Source: Bacteroidota bacterium | Lineage (GTDB): Bacteria > Bacteroidota > Bacteroidia > B-17B0 > Aurantibacillaceae | Direction of reading: 5' to 3' | DNA length: 51,966 bases | Assembly: GCA_018267825.1 (NCBI GenBank) | Contig: JAFDXR010000030.1 | Location: 1 to 51,966 of the forward strand | Shown here: positions 26,534-36,218 of the stretch, piece after piece | Numbering within the stretch: the first letter of the stretch is position 1 | Layout of the letters: every line of letters begins with the position of its first letter | The notes under the pieces: generated by a model | The model's input: the letters and a program-made list of their open reading frames with translations, nothing else | Databases searched by the model: none | What the model was told of the DNA's origin: nothing | Position numbers and translations under genes: made by a program

Positions 26534-28135
26534 TTACCCTTTTACTTTCACCATACTTTCAGCCATTTTAATAGCTTCGTACAGGTTAATGATACCGCCG
26601 GTTTTAGACAGATCACCAAATTCAACGAGTTCATCTTTTGTTCCCGGTTTGATCACCTTTTTATCTTTATACTCGGTACGGGCCGATTTCATCAGGATTT
26701 TTTTCATCTGCTCAGGCGTAAGTTCAGGGAAATACGATTTCAGAACTGCTGCTACACCGGCAACAACAGGGGCTGCCATACTCGTTCCGCTGGCGTCTTT
26801 GTATTTGTTTTCAGGCACTGTTGAATATATATCAACACCGGGTGCAAACAGATCAACTGTTTTTTTACCATAGTTACTGAAAGGTGCTGCAATTTTATCA
26901 TCCGGTTTCCAGCTTAAGGCTCCAACGTCCATAAAGTTTGAAGCTTCTTTTTTGCTGTTCTCAAATTTCTTGCATGGGTAGTGTGTTATTTCATCAATAT
27001 CTTCACCATCGTTACCTGCAGCGTGAATAAGCAATACACCTTTGCTTTGTGCATATTTAATGGCGTCGTCAACAGCTTTTTTATTTGGTGAATATTTTTT
27101 ACCAAAGCTCATGTTGATGATCTGTGCACCATTGTCGACCGCATAACGGATGGCATTAGCAACGTCTTTATCACGCTCATCGCCATCAGGCACGCAACGT
27201 ACGCTCATAATTTTCACATCGGCAGCGATACCATCCATGCCCACACCGTTACCACGTTTGGCAGCAATAATACCGGCTACGTGAGTTCCGTGAAATGCGC
27301 CGGGGCCTTTGCAGTCGTTATTCCCATAATAGCGTTCATTTACATCATTATAGTTATCACCAACAATAGAACGCGTATCTGAATTGAGGTCGTAACGCGC
27401 TGAAACGTCCAGCTGCTCTTCTGCCTCTTTCAACTGATCCATCAGATCGTCCAGACTTGTTCCTGAAGCTACCACGGATTTGGCAATCATTTTAGCCTGC
27501 TTATCTTTCTGGTCTTTGGCATCGAATTTATCGATGTTTGCCATGGTCACTTTTTCAACACCCTGTTCTTTTTTGATCTTTTCGATCATTCCATCAAGGG
27601 CGGTTTTAATAAATTTCACCTGGTTCATCTGGGCTTCAGCATCATTGAGTTCTTTCTCATAATCTGCTTTTACCGCGAGGTAATATTTATATTCTTTTTT
27701 CTCGTCCTTGGTTTTGAGTTCTTCTTCTTTTTTTCCGTCATACTTGGCTTTTAGGCCTTTGTAAACACGGGTAAGCTCCAGGTTATCCTTGGCTACATTC
27801 GATCCGTCCTTGTTTCCCATAAAGTTCCAGCCATGAATATCATCGATATAACCATTCTTATCATCATCAATACCATTATCAGGAATTTCGCCCGGGTTGG
27901 TCCACATCACATCCTTCAGATCTTCGTGTTTATAGTCAACACCGCTATCGAGCACGCCTACGATGATTGTTTTTGATTTACGACCTTTGAGTAATTCCTC
28001 ATAGGTTTTTTCAGTACTCACACCATTTACATTGTCTTTGGTATGATCGAGGTTAAACCAGTTATCGGGACGTTTGTCCTGTGCTACTGCAGTATATGCA
28101 AAGAACAGGGCGGCGATGATTGTTATTTTTTTCAT
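26534..28135 (-). CDS. S8 family subtilisin-like serine protease
   Basis: Secreted protease, 533 residues. Signal peptide MKKITIIAALFFAYTAVA. Catalytic residues: Asp63 in GVLDSGVDYKHEDL, His285 in GAFHGTHVAGI, oxyanion Asn375 in HAAGNDGED and Ser452 in SGTSMAAPVVAG. Between Asp and His lies an unusually long, highly charged helical insertion (about 115-250, Lys/Glu/Asp-rich) in addition to a DDDKNGYIDD-type acidic, probably Ca-binding loop. No classical I9 propeptide or T9SS sorting tail is apparent; the protein ends soon after the catalytic domain, so it is probably periplasmic or released. It is monocistronic: terminator downstream, cystathionine beta-synthase upstream. Confidence 0.93.
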   Translation of the reverse strand: MKKITIIAALFFAYTAVAQDKRPDNWFNLDHTKDNVNGVSTEKTYEELLKGRKSKTIIVGVLDSGVDYKHEDLKDVMWTNPGEIPDNGIDDDKNGYIDDIHGWNFMGNKDGSNVAKDNLELTRVYKGLKAKYDGKKEEELKTKDEKKEYKYYLAVKADYEKELNDAEAQMNQVKFIKTALDGMIEKIKKEQGVEKVTMANIDKFDAKDQKDKQAKMIAKSVVASGTSLDDLMDQLKEAEEQLDVSARYDLNSDTRSIVGDNYNDVNERYYGNNDCKGPGAFHGTHVAGIIAAKRGNGVGMDGIAADVKIMSVRCVPDGDERDKDVANAIRYAVDNGAQIINMSFGKKYSPNKKAVDDAIKYAQSKGVLLIHAAGNDGEDIDEITHYPCKKFENSKKEASNFMDVGALSWKPDDKIAAPFSNYGKKTVDLFAPGVDIYSTVPENKYKDASGTSMAAPVVAGVAAVLKSYFPELTPEQMKKILMKSARTEYKDKKVIKPGTKDELVEFGDLSKTGGIINLYEAIKMAESMVKVKG

Positions 28136-28266
28136 TTGTCAGATTTTAAATGGCCGGTGAAACAGCCGTTTATCGTATTTTAAATTTATCTATCACTCAA
28201 TATTACAATAATATTTAATGTATCGGCTGCCAAAAAATACAAAATGCCTCATTGTGTGATGAGTGG

Positions 28267-29640
28267 TTAATTAGTCATTTGGGATATGCCCTGAATCAGG
28301 TCGTGTTTTGTAATTATATGAACATTTCCGGCCAGGTCGCGCATCAGCACCGCATTGTTTTCGCGGGTAATGAGTTTGGAGATATCCTCGATAGGCGCTT
28401 TTTCATTAACCATCGGAAATGCCGGCTGCATAATCGTTTCCACCGGTTTATTCTTGAGGCTGTTGTCGTCAAACAGTTTGGCAAACATGTGGCTGTCGTT
28501 CAGTGATCCTACATACTCATTCCCTTTGGTAACAGGCAACTGAGAAACCCCGAATTTATTCATCATTTCAACGGCTTCTGACACTGGTGCATCAATAGAC
28601 ACGGAAAGTAGTTTCTGATTTTTATGGGAAGCAATCAGGTCGATGGCGCGTGGTTTTTTGATTTCCAGGAATCCACGGTCGCGCATCCAGTCGTCGTTGA
28701 ACATTTTGCCCAGGTAGCGGGTACCGTGATCGTGGAAAATAACCACTACCACGTCGCCTTTTTTGAAACGGTCTTTCATCTGCATGAGTCCGGCCATGGC
28801 CGAACCGGCGCTATTCCCCACGAAAATACCTTCTTCGCGAGGAATACGGCGGGTCATCACAGCGGCATCTTTATCGGTCACTTTTTCAAAATGATCAATA
28901 ATGCTGAAGTCAACATTCTGCGGCAGAAAATCCTCCCCGATACCTTCGGTGATATAAGGGTAAATCTCATTCTTATCGAATATGCCGGTTTCCTTGTATT
29001 TTTTGAAAACAGAGCCATAGGTATCGATGCCGAGGATCTGGATGTTCGGATTTTTTTCTTTCAGGTAGCGGCCGGTACCACAGATGGTTCCGCCAGTTCC
29101 TACACCAACGACAAGGTGCGTAATCTTTCCATCGGTCTGATCCCAGATTTCAGGACCGGTTTGCTCATAATGTGCGGCAGAATTCGACAGGTTATCGTAT
29201 TGATTCGGTTTCCAGGAATTGGGAATTTCGTGTTCGAGACGCGATGATACGGAGTAGTACGACTTAGGATCTTCGGGTTCTACATCTGTGGGGCAAACAA
29301 TAACCTCTGCACCAAAGGCGCGCAGGGCATCTACTTTTTCCTTACTTTGTTTATCGGTGGTTGTGAAAATACATTTATAGCCTTTTATGATGGCGGCAAT
29401 TGCCAGTCCCATACCGGTATTACCCGATGTTCCTTCAATAATGGTTCCACCCGGTTTTAACCGGCCATCCTTCTCAGCATCTTCGATCATTTTCAGTGCC
29501 ATACGATCTTTGATGGAGTTTCCCGGATTGAATGTTTCTACTTTCGCAAACACATCGCATGGCAAATCTTTGGTAATGGTATTAATCTTCACCAGGGGCG
29601 TGTTTCCTATCGTTTCCAGGATATTCTTACAGTACTTCAT
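28267..29640 (-). CDS. Cystathionine beta-synthase (PLP fold plus CBS pair)
   Basis: PLP-dependent beta-replacement enzyme, 457 residues, forming cystathionine (or cysteine) from serine-type substrates; cytoplasmic. The PLP lysine is Lys44 in NPGNSIKDRMALKM; phosphate and substrate loops are EGTSGNTGMGLA and GVGTGGTICGTGRYLKE; FVGNSAGSAM is also present. Residues about 340-457 form a pair of CBS domains (SVSIDAPVSEAVEMM, GVSQLPVTKGNEYVG) that probably sense an adenosyl ligand. There is no N-terminal haem-binding extension. Length and order match bacterial CBS; plain cysteine synthases lack the CBS pair. It is divergent from the next T9SS gene. Confidence 0.93.
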   Translation of the reverse strand: MKYCKNILETIGNTPLVKINTITKDLPCDVFAKVETFNPGNSIKDRMALKMIEDAEKDGRLKPGGTIIEGTSGNTGMGLAIAAIIKGYKCIFTTTDKQSKEKVDALRAFGAEVIVCPTDVEPEDPKSYYSVSSRLEHEIPNSWKPNQYDNLSNSAAHYEQTGPEIWDQTDGKITHLVVGVGTGGTICGTGRYLKEKNPNIQILGIDTYGSVFKKYKETGIFDKNEIYPYITEGIGEDFLPQNVDFSIIDHFEKVTDKDAAVMTRRIPREEGIFVGNSAGSAMAGLMQMKDRFKKGDVVVVIFHDHGTRYLGKMFNDDWMRDRGFLEIKKPRAIDLIASHKNQKLLSVSIDAPVSEAVEMMNKFGVSQLPVTKGNEYVGSLNDSHMFAKLFDDNSLKNKPVETIMQPAFPMVNEKAPIEDISKLITRENNAVLMRDLAGNVHIITKHDLIQGISQMTN

Positions 29641-29767
29641 AGCATTATTTTAAATTAAAATGAAGGTTAAATATACTTATATTCTATGAATCCCTATTAA
29701 CATCTTATGAAGGAAGGGGAATAAACCATTTAACACAATTTTTCTGGTTTTTAACCTAAAATTTACA

Positions 29768-29775
29768 TATATTTG
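29768..29775 (+). promoter_or_regulatory. Candidate -7 box of a T9SS cargo gene
   Basis: TATATTTG matches TAnnTTTG exactly, 23 bases before the ATG at 29799, giving a leader of roughly 15 bases. Confidence 0.6.
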
Positions 29776-29798
29776 GTTTCCTAAAAACCAAAAATTAC

Positions 29799-30854
29799 AT
29801 GAAAAAAATCTACTTAACCCTATTATCAGCAGTATTTGCCGGCCAACTGGCACATGCTCAGGCTCCCACACTGACAAAAGCGGGGAATGACCCGGTTATT
29901 GGTGACTCTTACACGCAAAATGGACTGGATACTTCCAACGCCATGCCGAACTCTACTACCGGTACCAGCGTAACCTGGAACATTTCAGGGGTAAGTGTCA
30001 ATACAGTTGTTACAGTAACAACGTATTCAACTCCTTCTTCCGGCGACATTTCAAGTTATCCCGGTACAACCATCGTAATGAACAGTGGCGGATCAAACAA
30101 CACCTACCTGAAACAAAGCGGTACTGCTCCAAGCGGCACACTTGAAGTAGAAGGTATGTATGTATCTTCATTAGGTGCTTCTATGACATTTACCAACTCA
30201 GGTGTTATTGCCCAATACCCTATTTCTATGGGTTACAGCATGACCGACCCGATTGCTGGTAGTGTCAGTGCAGGTACAGTATCCGGAACTTTCTCCGGCG
30301 ACATGATTACTCACGCCGATGGTACAGGCACACTGAACTTCAACAGCGGTACTGCTATTGTTCCAAACTGCCTACGTGTGGTAACTACCATGACTGCAAA
30401 CTTATCTTTATTGGGTGGATTAGTAACCGGCACATTACAACAGGATATGTACAACTATTTCACCAGCTCCAGCAAATACCCTGTGTTTACTGTACAGTAC
30501 ACACACGTTGTTATTCCGGCTGCATCCGTTGACCAATTGACTGCAACAGCTGCTATCCAGCCCAGCATCGTACTTGGCATCAATGAACAATCTGCTAAAA
30601 ACGTAAACTTCACAGCATATCCAAACCCAACATCGGATAATGTGTCTTTACACTTTGTACTTACAAATACGGAAAACTACACTGTAGAAATCAACAATAC
30701 ACTTGGTCAGACAGTAAAAACCGTATCATTAAACAACTTACAACCTGGTATGTACAATGAAAACATTGACCTTACCGGCTTAAACAAAGGCATTTACTTT
30801 GTAAAAGTAAAAGGTACTCATGCTGAAGGTGTTCAAAAAATACTGGTTCAGTAA
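29799..30854 (+). CDS. T9SS-exported protein of unknown function
   Basis: 351-residue secreted protein: signal peptide MKKIYLTLLSAVFAGQLAHA, a Ser/Thr/Gly-rich beta-type body (about 22-260, for example GTVSGTFSGDMITHADGTG) with only one Cys, and a T9SS type A sorting domain (NFTAYPNPTSDNVSLHFVL...GIYFVKVKGTHAEGVQKILVQ). The body has no recognised catalytic motif. It has its own TAnnTTTG promoter and a strong terminator, so it is monocistronic. Frequent third-position choices differ from the flanking A+T-rich intergenic DNA, and the coding region looks well maintained. Confidence 0.85.
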   Translation: MKKIYLTLLSAVFAGQLAHAQAPTLTKAGNDPVIGDSYTQNGLDTSNAMPNSTTGTSVTWNISGVSVNTVVTVTTYSTPSSGDISSYPGTTIVMNSGGSNNTYLKQSGTAPSGTLEVEGMYVSSLGASMTFTNSGVIAQYPISMGYSMTDPIAGSVSAGTVSGTFSGDMITHADGTGTLNFNSGTAIVPNCLRVVTTMTANLSLLGGLVTGTLQQDMYNYFTSSSKYPVFTVQYTHVVIPAASVDQLTATAAIQPSIVLGINEQSAKNVNFTAYPNPTSDNVSLHFVLTNTENYTVEINNTLGQTVKTVSLNNLQPGMYNENIDLTGLNKGIYFVKVKGTHAEGVQKILVQ

Positions 30855-30878
30855 TTACTAAAGTATTCTCTTTTTTTT

Positions 30879-30913
30879 AAAAATCCCGCTTCTGACCGAT
30901 GGCGGGATTTTTT
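30879..30913 (+). terminator. Terminator of the T9SS cargo gene
   Basis: AAAAATCCCGC (30879-30889) pairs with GCGGGATTTTT (30902-30912) around a 12-base loop, with a T-run on the 3' side. It lies about 25 bases after the stop at 30854. Confidence 0.9.
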
Positions 30914-31014
30914 ATTTATCGACCTTCACTTCACTCATTATTCTGTAACAGGATGACTAAAATGGCTGGAAATCCTGATATTTGTAAAACACCGGCAACA
31001 AAAGAAGAGGTAGC

Positions 31015-32454
31015 TTGAACGTATCTGCAAAAAATAATTTAAGGCAAAGGAAATTCACGGGCGATTTATCGGCGAATGCTATTCAGACACTTGCCACGCA
31101 GGCATTCAGTTTCGCTATTTTCTATCTGACCTCGCGCTACCTGAGCAAAACCGATTATGGCATGCTGAACTGGAGTATGGCAAGCGCCGGTACCATCCTT
31201 GCCATCAGTTCTCTGGGCACGGATTTTATCCTGGTGAAGCGCATCGCTACCGGCAAGTCCGTTCAGCACATCAGCAGCATACACTTATTTCATACCCTAA
31301 CGGCAAGCTCTGTCATATGCTTCATTGTAGGACTTATTGCTTGGCTAAGACCGGATTCCGGAGCCGGTGATATTTTCTTTTATGTAACAGTTCTGCTGAG
31401 TATCGGCAATATTGCAAATTCCTTTAAACTTATGCTCAATGGCCTGGAAGCCTATCGGAAAATGGCCTGGCTCGCTTTGTTTTCCAACTTAATAAGATTT
31501 ATGGCAATTGTTGCGCTCTATATTTCCGGGCACTTCACCCTGTATGCTGTTATTGGTGCATATACCCTGGGGGCCTGTGCCGAATTGTTGCTGGGGCATT
31601 GGATCACCAATCGTGTCATGAAGACAAACATTCTGCCGAAGCTTTACCTGCAGGAATATAAAGGACTGCTGAAGGAATCGTTACCGCAGCTTGCCATTGT
31701 GGTGTTTGACTCTGCCCTCGCCCGGATCGACTGGATTCTACTAGGGCTTGTAAGTACAAGTCTTATCACTGCCGAATACAGTTTTACCTACAGGATTTTT
31801 GAACTTTCAAAACTTCCCTTGCTCATCATCGGGCCCGTTCTGCTGACCCGCTTCTCGAAATTTTTTGCTTCGGGCGGCACACTGCATGAAAAACAGGCCC
31901 GTGAAATCCATTTGTTTTTCAGGCTCGAAATGTTCGTGGCCCTGCTTATTCCTATGGTGCTTGTATGCACCTGGAGTCCGCTGATGGATTTTGTAACCAA
32001 TAACAAGTATGGATTAGTCAATGAATATACATACACTATTCTCGCTATTTGTGTGCCACTACATTACATGCTCAATTTCTTATGGACCCTTGCCTTTGCA
32101 CAGGGGCAGCTTAAAACACTAATGTTTATTACCATTGGCTCATCGCTTGGTAATATCCTATTGAACCTTATTCTCATACCTTCGTTGGGCGGACAGGGAT
32201 CAGCCTTTGCTTTCATGGGCGCCACTGCACTTCAGCTGCTGCTGTATTTTATTTTCATAAAACAATCGGCCTTCCGCCCGCATACAGGCGTATTTATATT
32301 AGCTGTTATCAATGGGGCAGCGGCAGTAGTTATGAGCAAGTTCCTATTTAATAATTGTGCACTGACAGCCCTTGCAGCTATCGCAAGTTATAGTATCTTA
32401 GCCTTAGTCACTGGGCTCATAAAACCCGGTCATTTAAAGGAACTGCGTCATTAA
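31015..32454 (+). CDS. Polysaccharide flippase (Wzx/MATE-like)
   Basis: Inner-membrane lipid-linked oligosaccharide flippase, 479 residues with about 12-14 hydrophobic segments. The family opening FTGDLSANAIQTLATQAFSFAIFYLTSRYLSKTDYG matches polysaccharide-biosynthesis flippases, and the inner repeat (ARIDWILLGLV near 240) fits the MOP fold. The start is a TTG at 31015 preceded by AGAAGAGG, a possible ribosome-binding site; the next ATG is inside the first conserved helix. It is the first gene of the seven-gene polysaccharide cluster, 15 bases before the next gene. Confidence 0.9.
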   Translation: MNVSAKNNLRQRKFTGDLSANAIQTLATQAFSFAIFYLTSRYLSKTDYGMLNWSMASAGTILAISSLGTDFILVKRIATGKSVQHISSIHLFHTLTASSVICFIVGLIAWLRPDSGAGDIFFYVTVLLSIGNIANSFKLMLNGLEAYRKMAWLALFSNLIRFMAIVALYISGHFTLYAVIGAYTLGACAELLLGHWITNRVMKTNILPKLYLQEYKGLLKESLPQLAIVVFDSALARIDWILLGLVSTSLITAEYSFTYRIFELSKLPLLIIGPVLLTRFSKFFASGGTLHEKQAREIHLFFRLEMFVALLIPMVLVCTWSPLMDFVTNNKYGLVNEYTYTILAICVPLHYMLNFLWTLAFAQGQLKTLMFITIGSSLGNILLNLILIPSLGGQGSAFAFMGATALQLLLYFIFIKQSAFRPHTGVFILAVINGAAAVVMSKFLFNNCALTALAAIASYSILALVTGLIKPGHLKELRH

Positions 32455-32469
32455 TTCTTCTGAACTGAA

Positions 32470-33672
32470 ATGAATATTCTATTTATATGTGATGAATATC
32501 CACCGGGAAAAAACGGCGGTATAGGCACCATGGTTCAGACACTCGCGCGGGAATTGACCAGGCAGGGGCACCATATATATGTAGCAGGCTTATACAGCTA
32601 TCGCTATGGCGAAGCCGACTACGAGGAAGACGGATCCGTAAAAGTATGGCGCCTGCGCTATGGCATTAAATTACCGGTAAGCCCTGAAAGCCGCCTTTAC
32701 GGTTTACGCGAAAAGCTACCCGCCTTTATACAAAAAAAACTCCGTGGCGGGAAAGCTTTTGTGCAGTTTACGCGTTTTATAGAAAAACTCGTTACCTCTG
32801 AACATATTGATATTATTGAGATGGGCGACTTCAATAATTTCTGCTCACATATCGGGTTCATCGTAAAATGGCCCGCCTTTAAAGTGCCATTGGTAGTTAA
32901 GATTCATGGATCGCATAGTTATTTTGCCTCCGAGATGCACACCACGCTTGCTGACCGATACAAACAAACTGACAGGGCTCTGTATGAACGGGCAGATGCA
33001 ATCAGCGCGGTAAGCAGATACGCTGCAAGCGTAACACAAGGATTATTTGAGATTAAAAAAAATATCCGGGTACTCTATAATGCCACCATGCCCTGTAAAA
33101 AACATACAGATGATCGCCTTCCGTATACAGTTATTTTTACCGGAAGTCTGGCGCACAAAAAAGGAATTTTTCAATTGATGAAGGCCTGGAACATTGTTTC
33201 AGCGCAGATACCGGAAGCCCGGTTAGTGATCTATGGTAAAGGCAAAGTGCAGGCTTTACAGGCATTGCTGTTACCACAAGCCATGGATACCGTTATTTTT
33301 AAAGGGCATGTATCACAGCAGGCATTAACGAAAGCATTGTCGGAAGCTACATTGGGCGTTTTCCCTTCATACAGCGAAACATTCGGACTGGCCGTTATCG
33401 AAGCCATGAATACAGGCTGCCCGGTGATTTATACAAAGCGCTCATGTGGTCCTGAAATTGTTGAGGATGGTGTTACCGGTTTACTGGCCGACCCCGATCA
33501 TGTTGAAGATATGGCGCAATTGATACTCCGGCTTTTGAAAAATCCTGCTGAACGAAAAAAAATCGGCTCAGCCGGACATGAGTATGTGCGCGCGCATTTC
33601 ATGGCAGAAGATTCCGCAAAACAGCACATCGATTTTTATACAGAAACCATCCGGAATTTTCAAAAAGCATGA
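32470..33672 (+). CDS. Glycosyltransferase family 4 protein
   Basis: GT-B-fold glycosyltransferase, 400 residues, probably adding a sugar from a nucleotide donor to the lipid-linked repeat unit on the cytoplasmic face. N-terminal domain opens MNILFICDEYPPGKNGGIGTMV; the C-terminal donor domain has FTGSLAHKKGIFQLMKAW, the ESETFGLAVIEAMNTGCPVI-type EX7E motif (here YSETFGLAVIEAM) and a DG-VTGLLADPDH tail. Its ATG overlaps the next gene by 4 bases at the 3' end. Donor and linkage cannot be read. Confidence 0.92.
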   Translation: MNILFICDEYPPGKNGGIGTMVQTLARELTRQGHHIYVAGLYSYRYGEADYEEDGSVKVWRLRYGIKLPVSPESRLYGLREKLPAFIQKKLRGGKAFVQFTRFIEKLVTSEHIDIIEMGDFNNFCSHIGFIVKWPAFKVPLVVKIHGSHSYFASEMHTTLADRYKQTDRALYERADAISAVSRYAASVTQGLFEIKKNIRVLYNATMPCKKHTDDRLPYTVIFTGSLAHKKGIFQLMKAWNIVSAQIPEARLVIYGKGKVQALQALLLPQAMDTVIFKGHVSQQALTKALSEATLGVFPSYSETFGLAVIEAMNTGCPVIYTKRSCGPEIVEDGVTGLLADPDHVEDMAQLILRLLKNPAERKKIGSAGHEYVRAHFMAEDSAKQHIDFYTETIRNFQKA

Positions 33673-35270
33673 ATACAGTGACGACATACCTGAACGCTGT
33701 ATGGAAACGCAATAAGCAGTTTATGCTGCAGGAAACAGATCCCGTATTACTGCTGTTTTTACTGTTTATGACCAATTACCGGATTTCGTTCAAAATCATT
33801 GCCATCATTGGTATATTCATTTGCAGGCGCCGGTTCCGGCTTCAGAAAAACGGTGTATTCTATTTTTACCTTTCCATGATTGGTATTGGCCTGGTACAGT
33901 TCCTGTTTTTCAGCGGTGATCTGTCTATGGCTCATGGCCTGGTGGTTTTAACCGGTTGCATCACCTGGCTCTTTAGTCTGCTGGCATTTCAGCAGGTCCG
34001 TGTTTCAGTAAATACGCATACTGAATCGCAATTAATCAATACGCTGAAAGTGATTACCGTTCTTAATTTTTTTGTATCCCTGGCAGACCTCATCAAGATA
34101 ATGCTAACCCAGCATTCCCTGAACCCATACAATGAAATAAGTTCACCACCCTATGGTATTTCGTCGGGCGACATGATTGGCGGCGTATTCGGTCAGCTCC
34201 ACCTGGTAAATACGGTCACATGTTTTCTCTTAATCATTTTCTTTCTGTATAAGCAGGAGTTCAGGTTCAGCCTCATGGCCCTGATTCCGTTTTTACTGAC
34301 CGGCAGTAACTTTGGTACACTCATATTATTTCCGGTATTGCTTTATATCCTCATTGTGAAACGTGGCATTATCTACAAGTATTATGCGTTGTTTTCCATA
34401 GCGATCATTGTTGTTTTCTATGTACAGATTACACCGGTTAATTTCCGGTATATGCGACAGACACTGGCCAAAGCGGCTATGCAGCTGCACATTATACCTC
34501 AACCGGTAGCTATAAACATCAGCAAACCGGTAAAAAAAACTCCTCCTGTTGATTTCATAAAACTCTATGAAAAACAACATCCTGCTGTGCGTGTGGATAC
34601 TATTGAGCAAAAAGTGTTGATGAACAGTGATGAAAACCCGGTAAAAAGACAGAAGCGCGAAGACCTCGTTTTTTACAGGAAAGATTCTCTGCAAAAAGCC
34701 AAAGCCCAAATGCCGCTATTCAACAGCGATACGCTCATCCGGTTTGATTTTGTGAAGCAGTCGGGCAAGATCACCTCGTTCATACAAACCAAACAATTTC
34801 TGCTATCCGGTAAATCCCGTTTGTTATTCGGGGCCGGCATCGGGTCTTTCTCCTCGCGGCTGGCCTTTATTACATCCCGGATTGTGGGTGACTCCAAAAT
34901 CCTGATGGCTCTCCCCTATTATGAAACACCCGCATTCAAAAAAAATCACAAAGCCATATTCAAATACCTGATGTATATGGATGATGAAGAACATAGTGTG
35001 ACCAATCTCCCGTTCTGCTGGTATAATCAGCTATTGGGGGAATACGGACTGCTTGGATTCATTTCCTTTGTTGTACTGTATCTCGGTTTCTTCCTGCGGC
35101 GTTTCCGGAGTTACCGTTATGGACTCCTGATGCTTGGCGGCATGCTGCTGTTCTTTTTCTTCGACTATTGGTTCGAACGACTTGCTGTGATGATCTTTTT
35201 TGAATTGTTCTTATTGATGGAAATCCGTTTCAACAACGTTAAAGAAAATAAGGAAGAAGAAGCTGTATGA
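33669..35270 (+). CDS. Probable O-antigen/EPS polymerase (Wzy-like) membrane protein
   Basis: 533-residue polytopic protein; about nine hydrophobic segments before residue 255 and two to three after 455. Wzy/WaaL-like features are FGAGIGSFSSR (about 387-397) and the loop-to-helix motif NQLLGEYGLLGFISFVVLYLG (about 453-473). Between them lies a hydrophilic stretch of about 200 residues (254-455), rich in Lys, Asp and Glu, much longer than the periplasmic loop of ordinary Wzy proteins. It overlaps both neighbours by 4 bases (ATGA). Sequence conservation in this family is low; the call rests on topology and context. Confidence 0.65.
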   Translation: MNTVTTYLNAVWKRNKQFMLQETDPVLLLFLLFMTNYRISFKIIAIIGIFICRRRFRLQKNGVFYFYLSMIGIGLVQFLFFSGDLSMAHGLVVLTGCITWLFSLLAFQQVRVSVNTHTESQLINTLKVITVLNFFVSLADLIKIMLTQHSLNPYNEISSPPYGISSGDMIGGVFGQLHLVNTVTCFLLIIFFLYKQEFRFSLMALIPFLLTGSNFGTLILFPVLLYILIVKRGIIYKYYALFSIAIIVVFYVQITPVNFRYMRQTLAKAAMQLHIIPQPVAINISKPVKKTPPVDFIKLYEKQHPAVRVDTIEQKVLMNSDENPVKRQKREDLVFYRKDSLQKAKAQMPLFNSDTLIRFDFVKQSGKITSFIQTKQFLLSGKSRLLFGAGIGSFSSRLAFITSRIVGDSKILMALPYYETPAFKKNHKAIFKYLMYMDDEEHSVTNLPFCWYNQLLGEYGLLGFISFVVLYLGFFLRRFRSYRYGLLMLGGMLLFFFFDYWFERLAVMIFFELFLLMEIRFNNVKENKEEEAV

Positions 35271-36217
35271 GTGTGCAGACTGTAGATATCAGTGTGATAA
35301 TGCCCGTATACAACGGCGAAAAATACCTTCGTGAAGCGATCGACAGTGTATTGAACCAGACTTTCAAAACGTTTGAATTCATTATTGTGAATGACGGTTC
35401 AACCGATGCTACAGAATCCATTATTACCTCGTATACCGATCCCCGGATCAGGCTTATAAACCAGGCCAATGGTGGTGTGGCCAGAGCTTTGAATACAGGT
35501 TTACGGTATGCTACAGCTTCCTATGTTGTTCGTTTTGATGCCGATGATGTGTGTATGCCACACAGGTTTCAGGTCCAATACCAGTACATGCAGGAACATC
35601 CCGATTGTATGATTGTGGGAAGTGATGCCAATTACATGAACGAACAGGGTGAGTTTCTTTTCAGGTATCGTAACGAAGCATACACCGATGAAGCCATTAA
35701 GCGGAAAACACCTTTCAGCTGTCCGTTTATTCACAGCTCTGTTATGTATAAAAAAGCGCCTGTGCTGGCTGCAGGAGCCTATAATGAGCATGCGCATAAT
35801 TTTGAAGATCATCTGCTTTGGGTCAACCTGCTGAAACAAGGCACCGCTTTCAACCTCAGTGAAGTGCTTCTGCACGTCAGGTTTAACATCAGTTCCGTAA
35901 CCATCGATGAAAAAGACCGTGGAAAAAAGTTCATGGAAATTAAACATAAAGCGTTGCAAACCGGGACTATCAGCGCCGAAGAAGGTGATACACTTCTGAA
36001 AATAATCCGCAGCCAGAGCCGCCGGGAAAAAGAACATTCCTACCACCGGATGCTGGCAAAAAAATACCTCTGGAATAATTACAACACCACAAAAGCAAGA
36101 GAGCATTTGAGCAAAGCCATATCGCTCAGGCCTTCTCAATGGAGCAGCTATGCCTTATATATTTTATCCTTTCTGCCCGAAAAGCAAATACAGGCTTTAT
36201 ACCATGCATTAAAATAA
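35267..36217 (+). CDS. Glycosyltransferase family 2 protein
   Basis: GT-A-fold inverting glycosyltransferase, 316 residues. ISVIMPVYNGEKYLREAIDSVLNQTF is the typical GT2 opening; FIIVNDGSTD and VVRFDADDVC hold the nucleotide- and metal-binding Asp residues (the DADD form of DxD). ANGGVARALNTGL precedes the acceptor region; HNFEDHLLW is the candidate catalytic-base segment. The C-terminal 90 residues are helical and basic with no membrane segment. Start overlaps the Wzy-like stop by 4 bases. Confidence 0.92.
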   Translation: MSVQTVDISVIMPVYNGEKYLREAIDSVLNQTFKTFEFIIVNDGSTDATESIITSYTDPRIRLINQANGGVARALNTGLRYATASYVVRFDADDVCMPHRFQVQYQYMQEHPDCMIVGSDANYMNEQGEFLFRYRNEAYTDEAIKRKTPFSCPFIHSSVMYKKAPVLAAGAYNEHAHNFEDHLLWVNLLKQGTAFNLSEVLLHVRFNISSVTIDEKDRGKKFMEIKHKALQTGTISAEEGDTLLKIIRSQSRREKEHSYHRMLAKKYLWNNYNTTKAREHLSKAISLRPSQWSSYALYILSFLPEKQIQALYHALK

Positions 36218-36218
36218 C

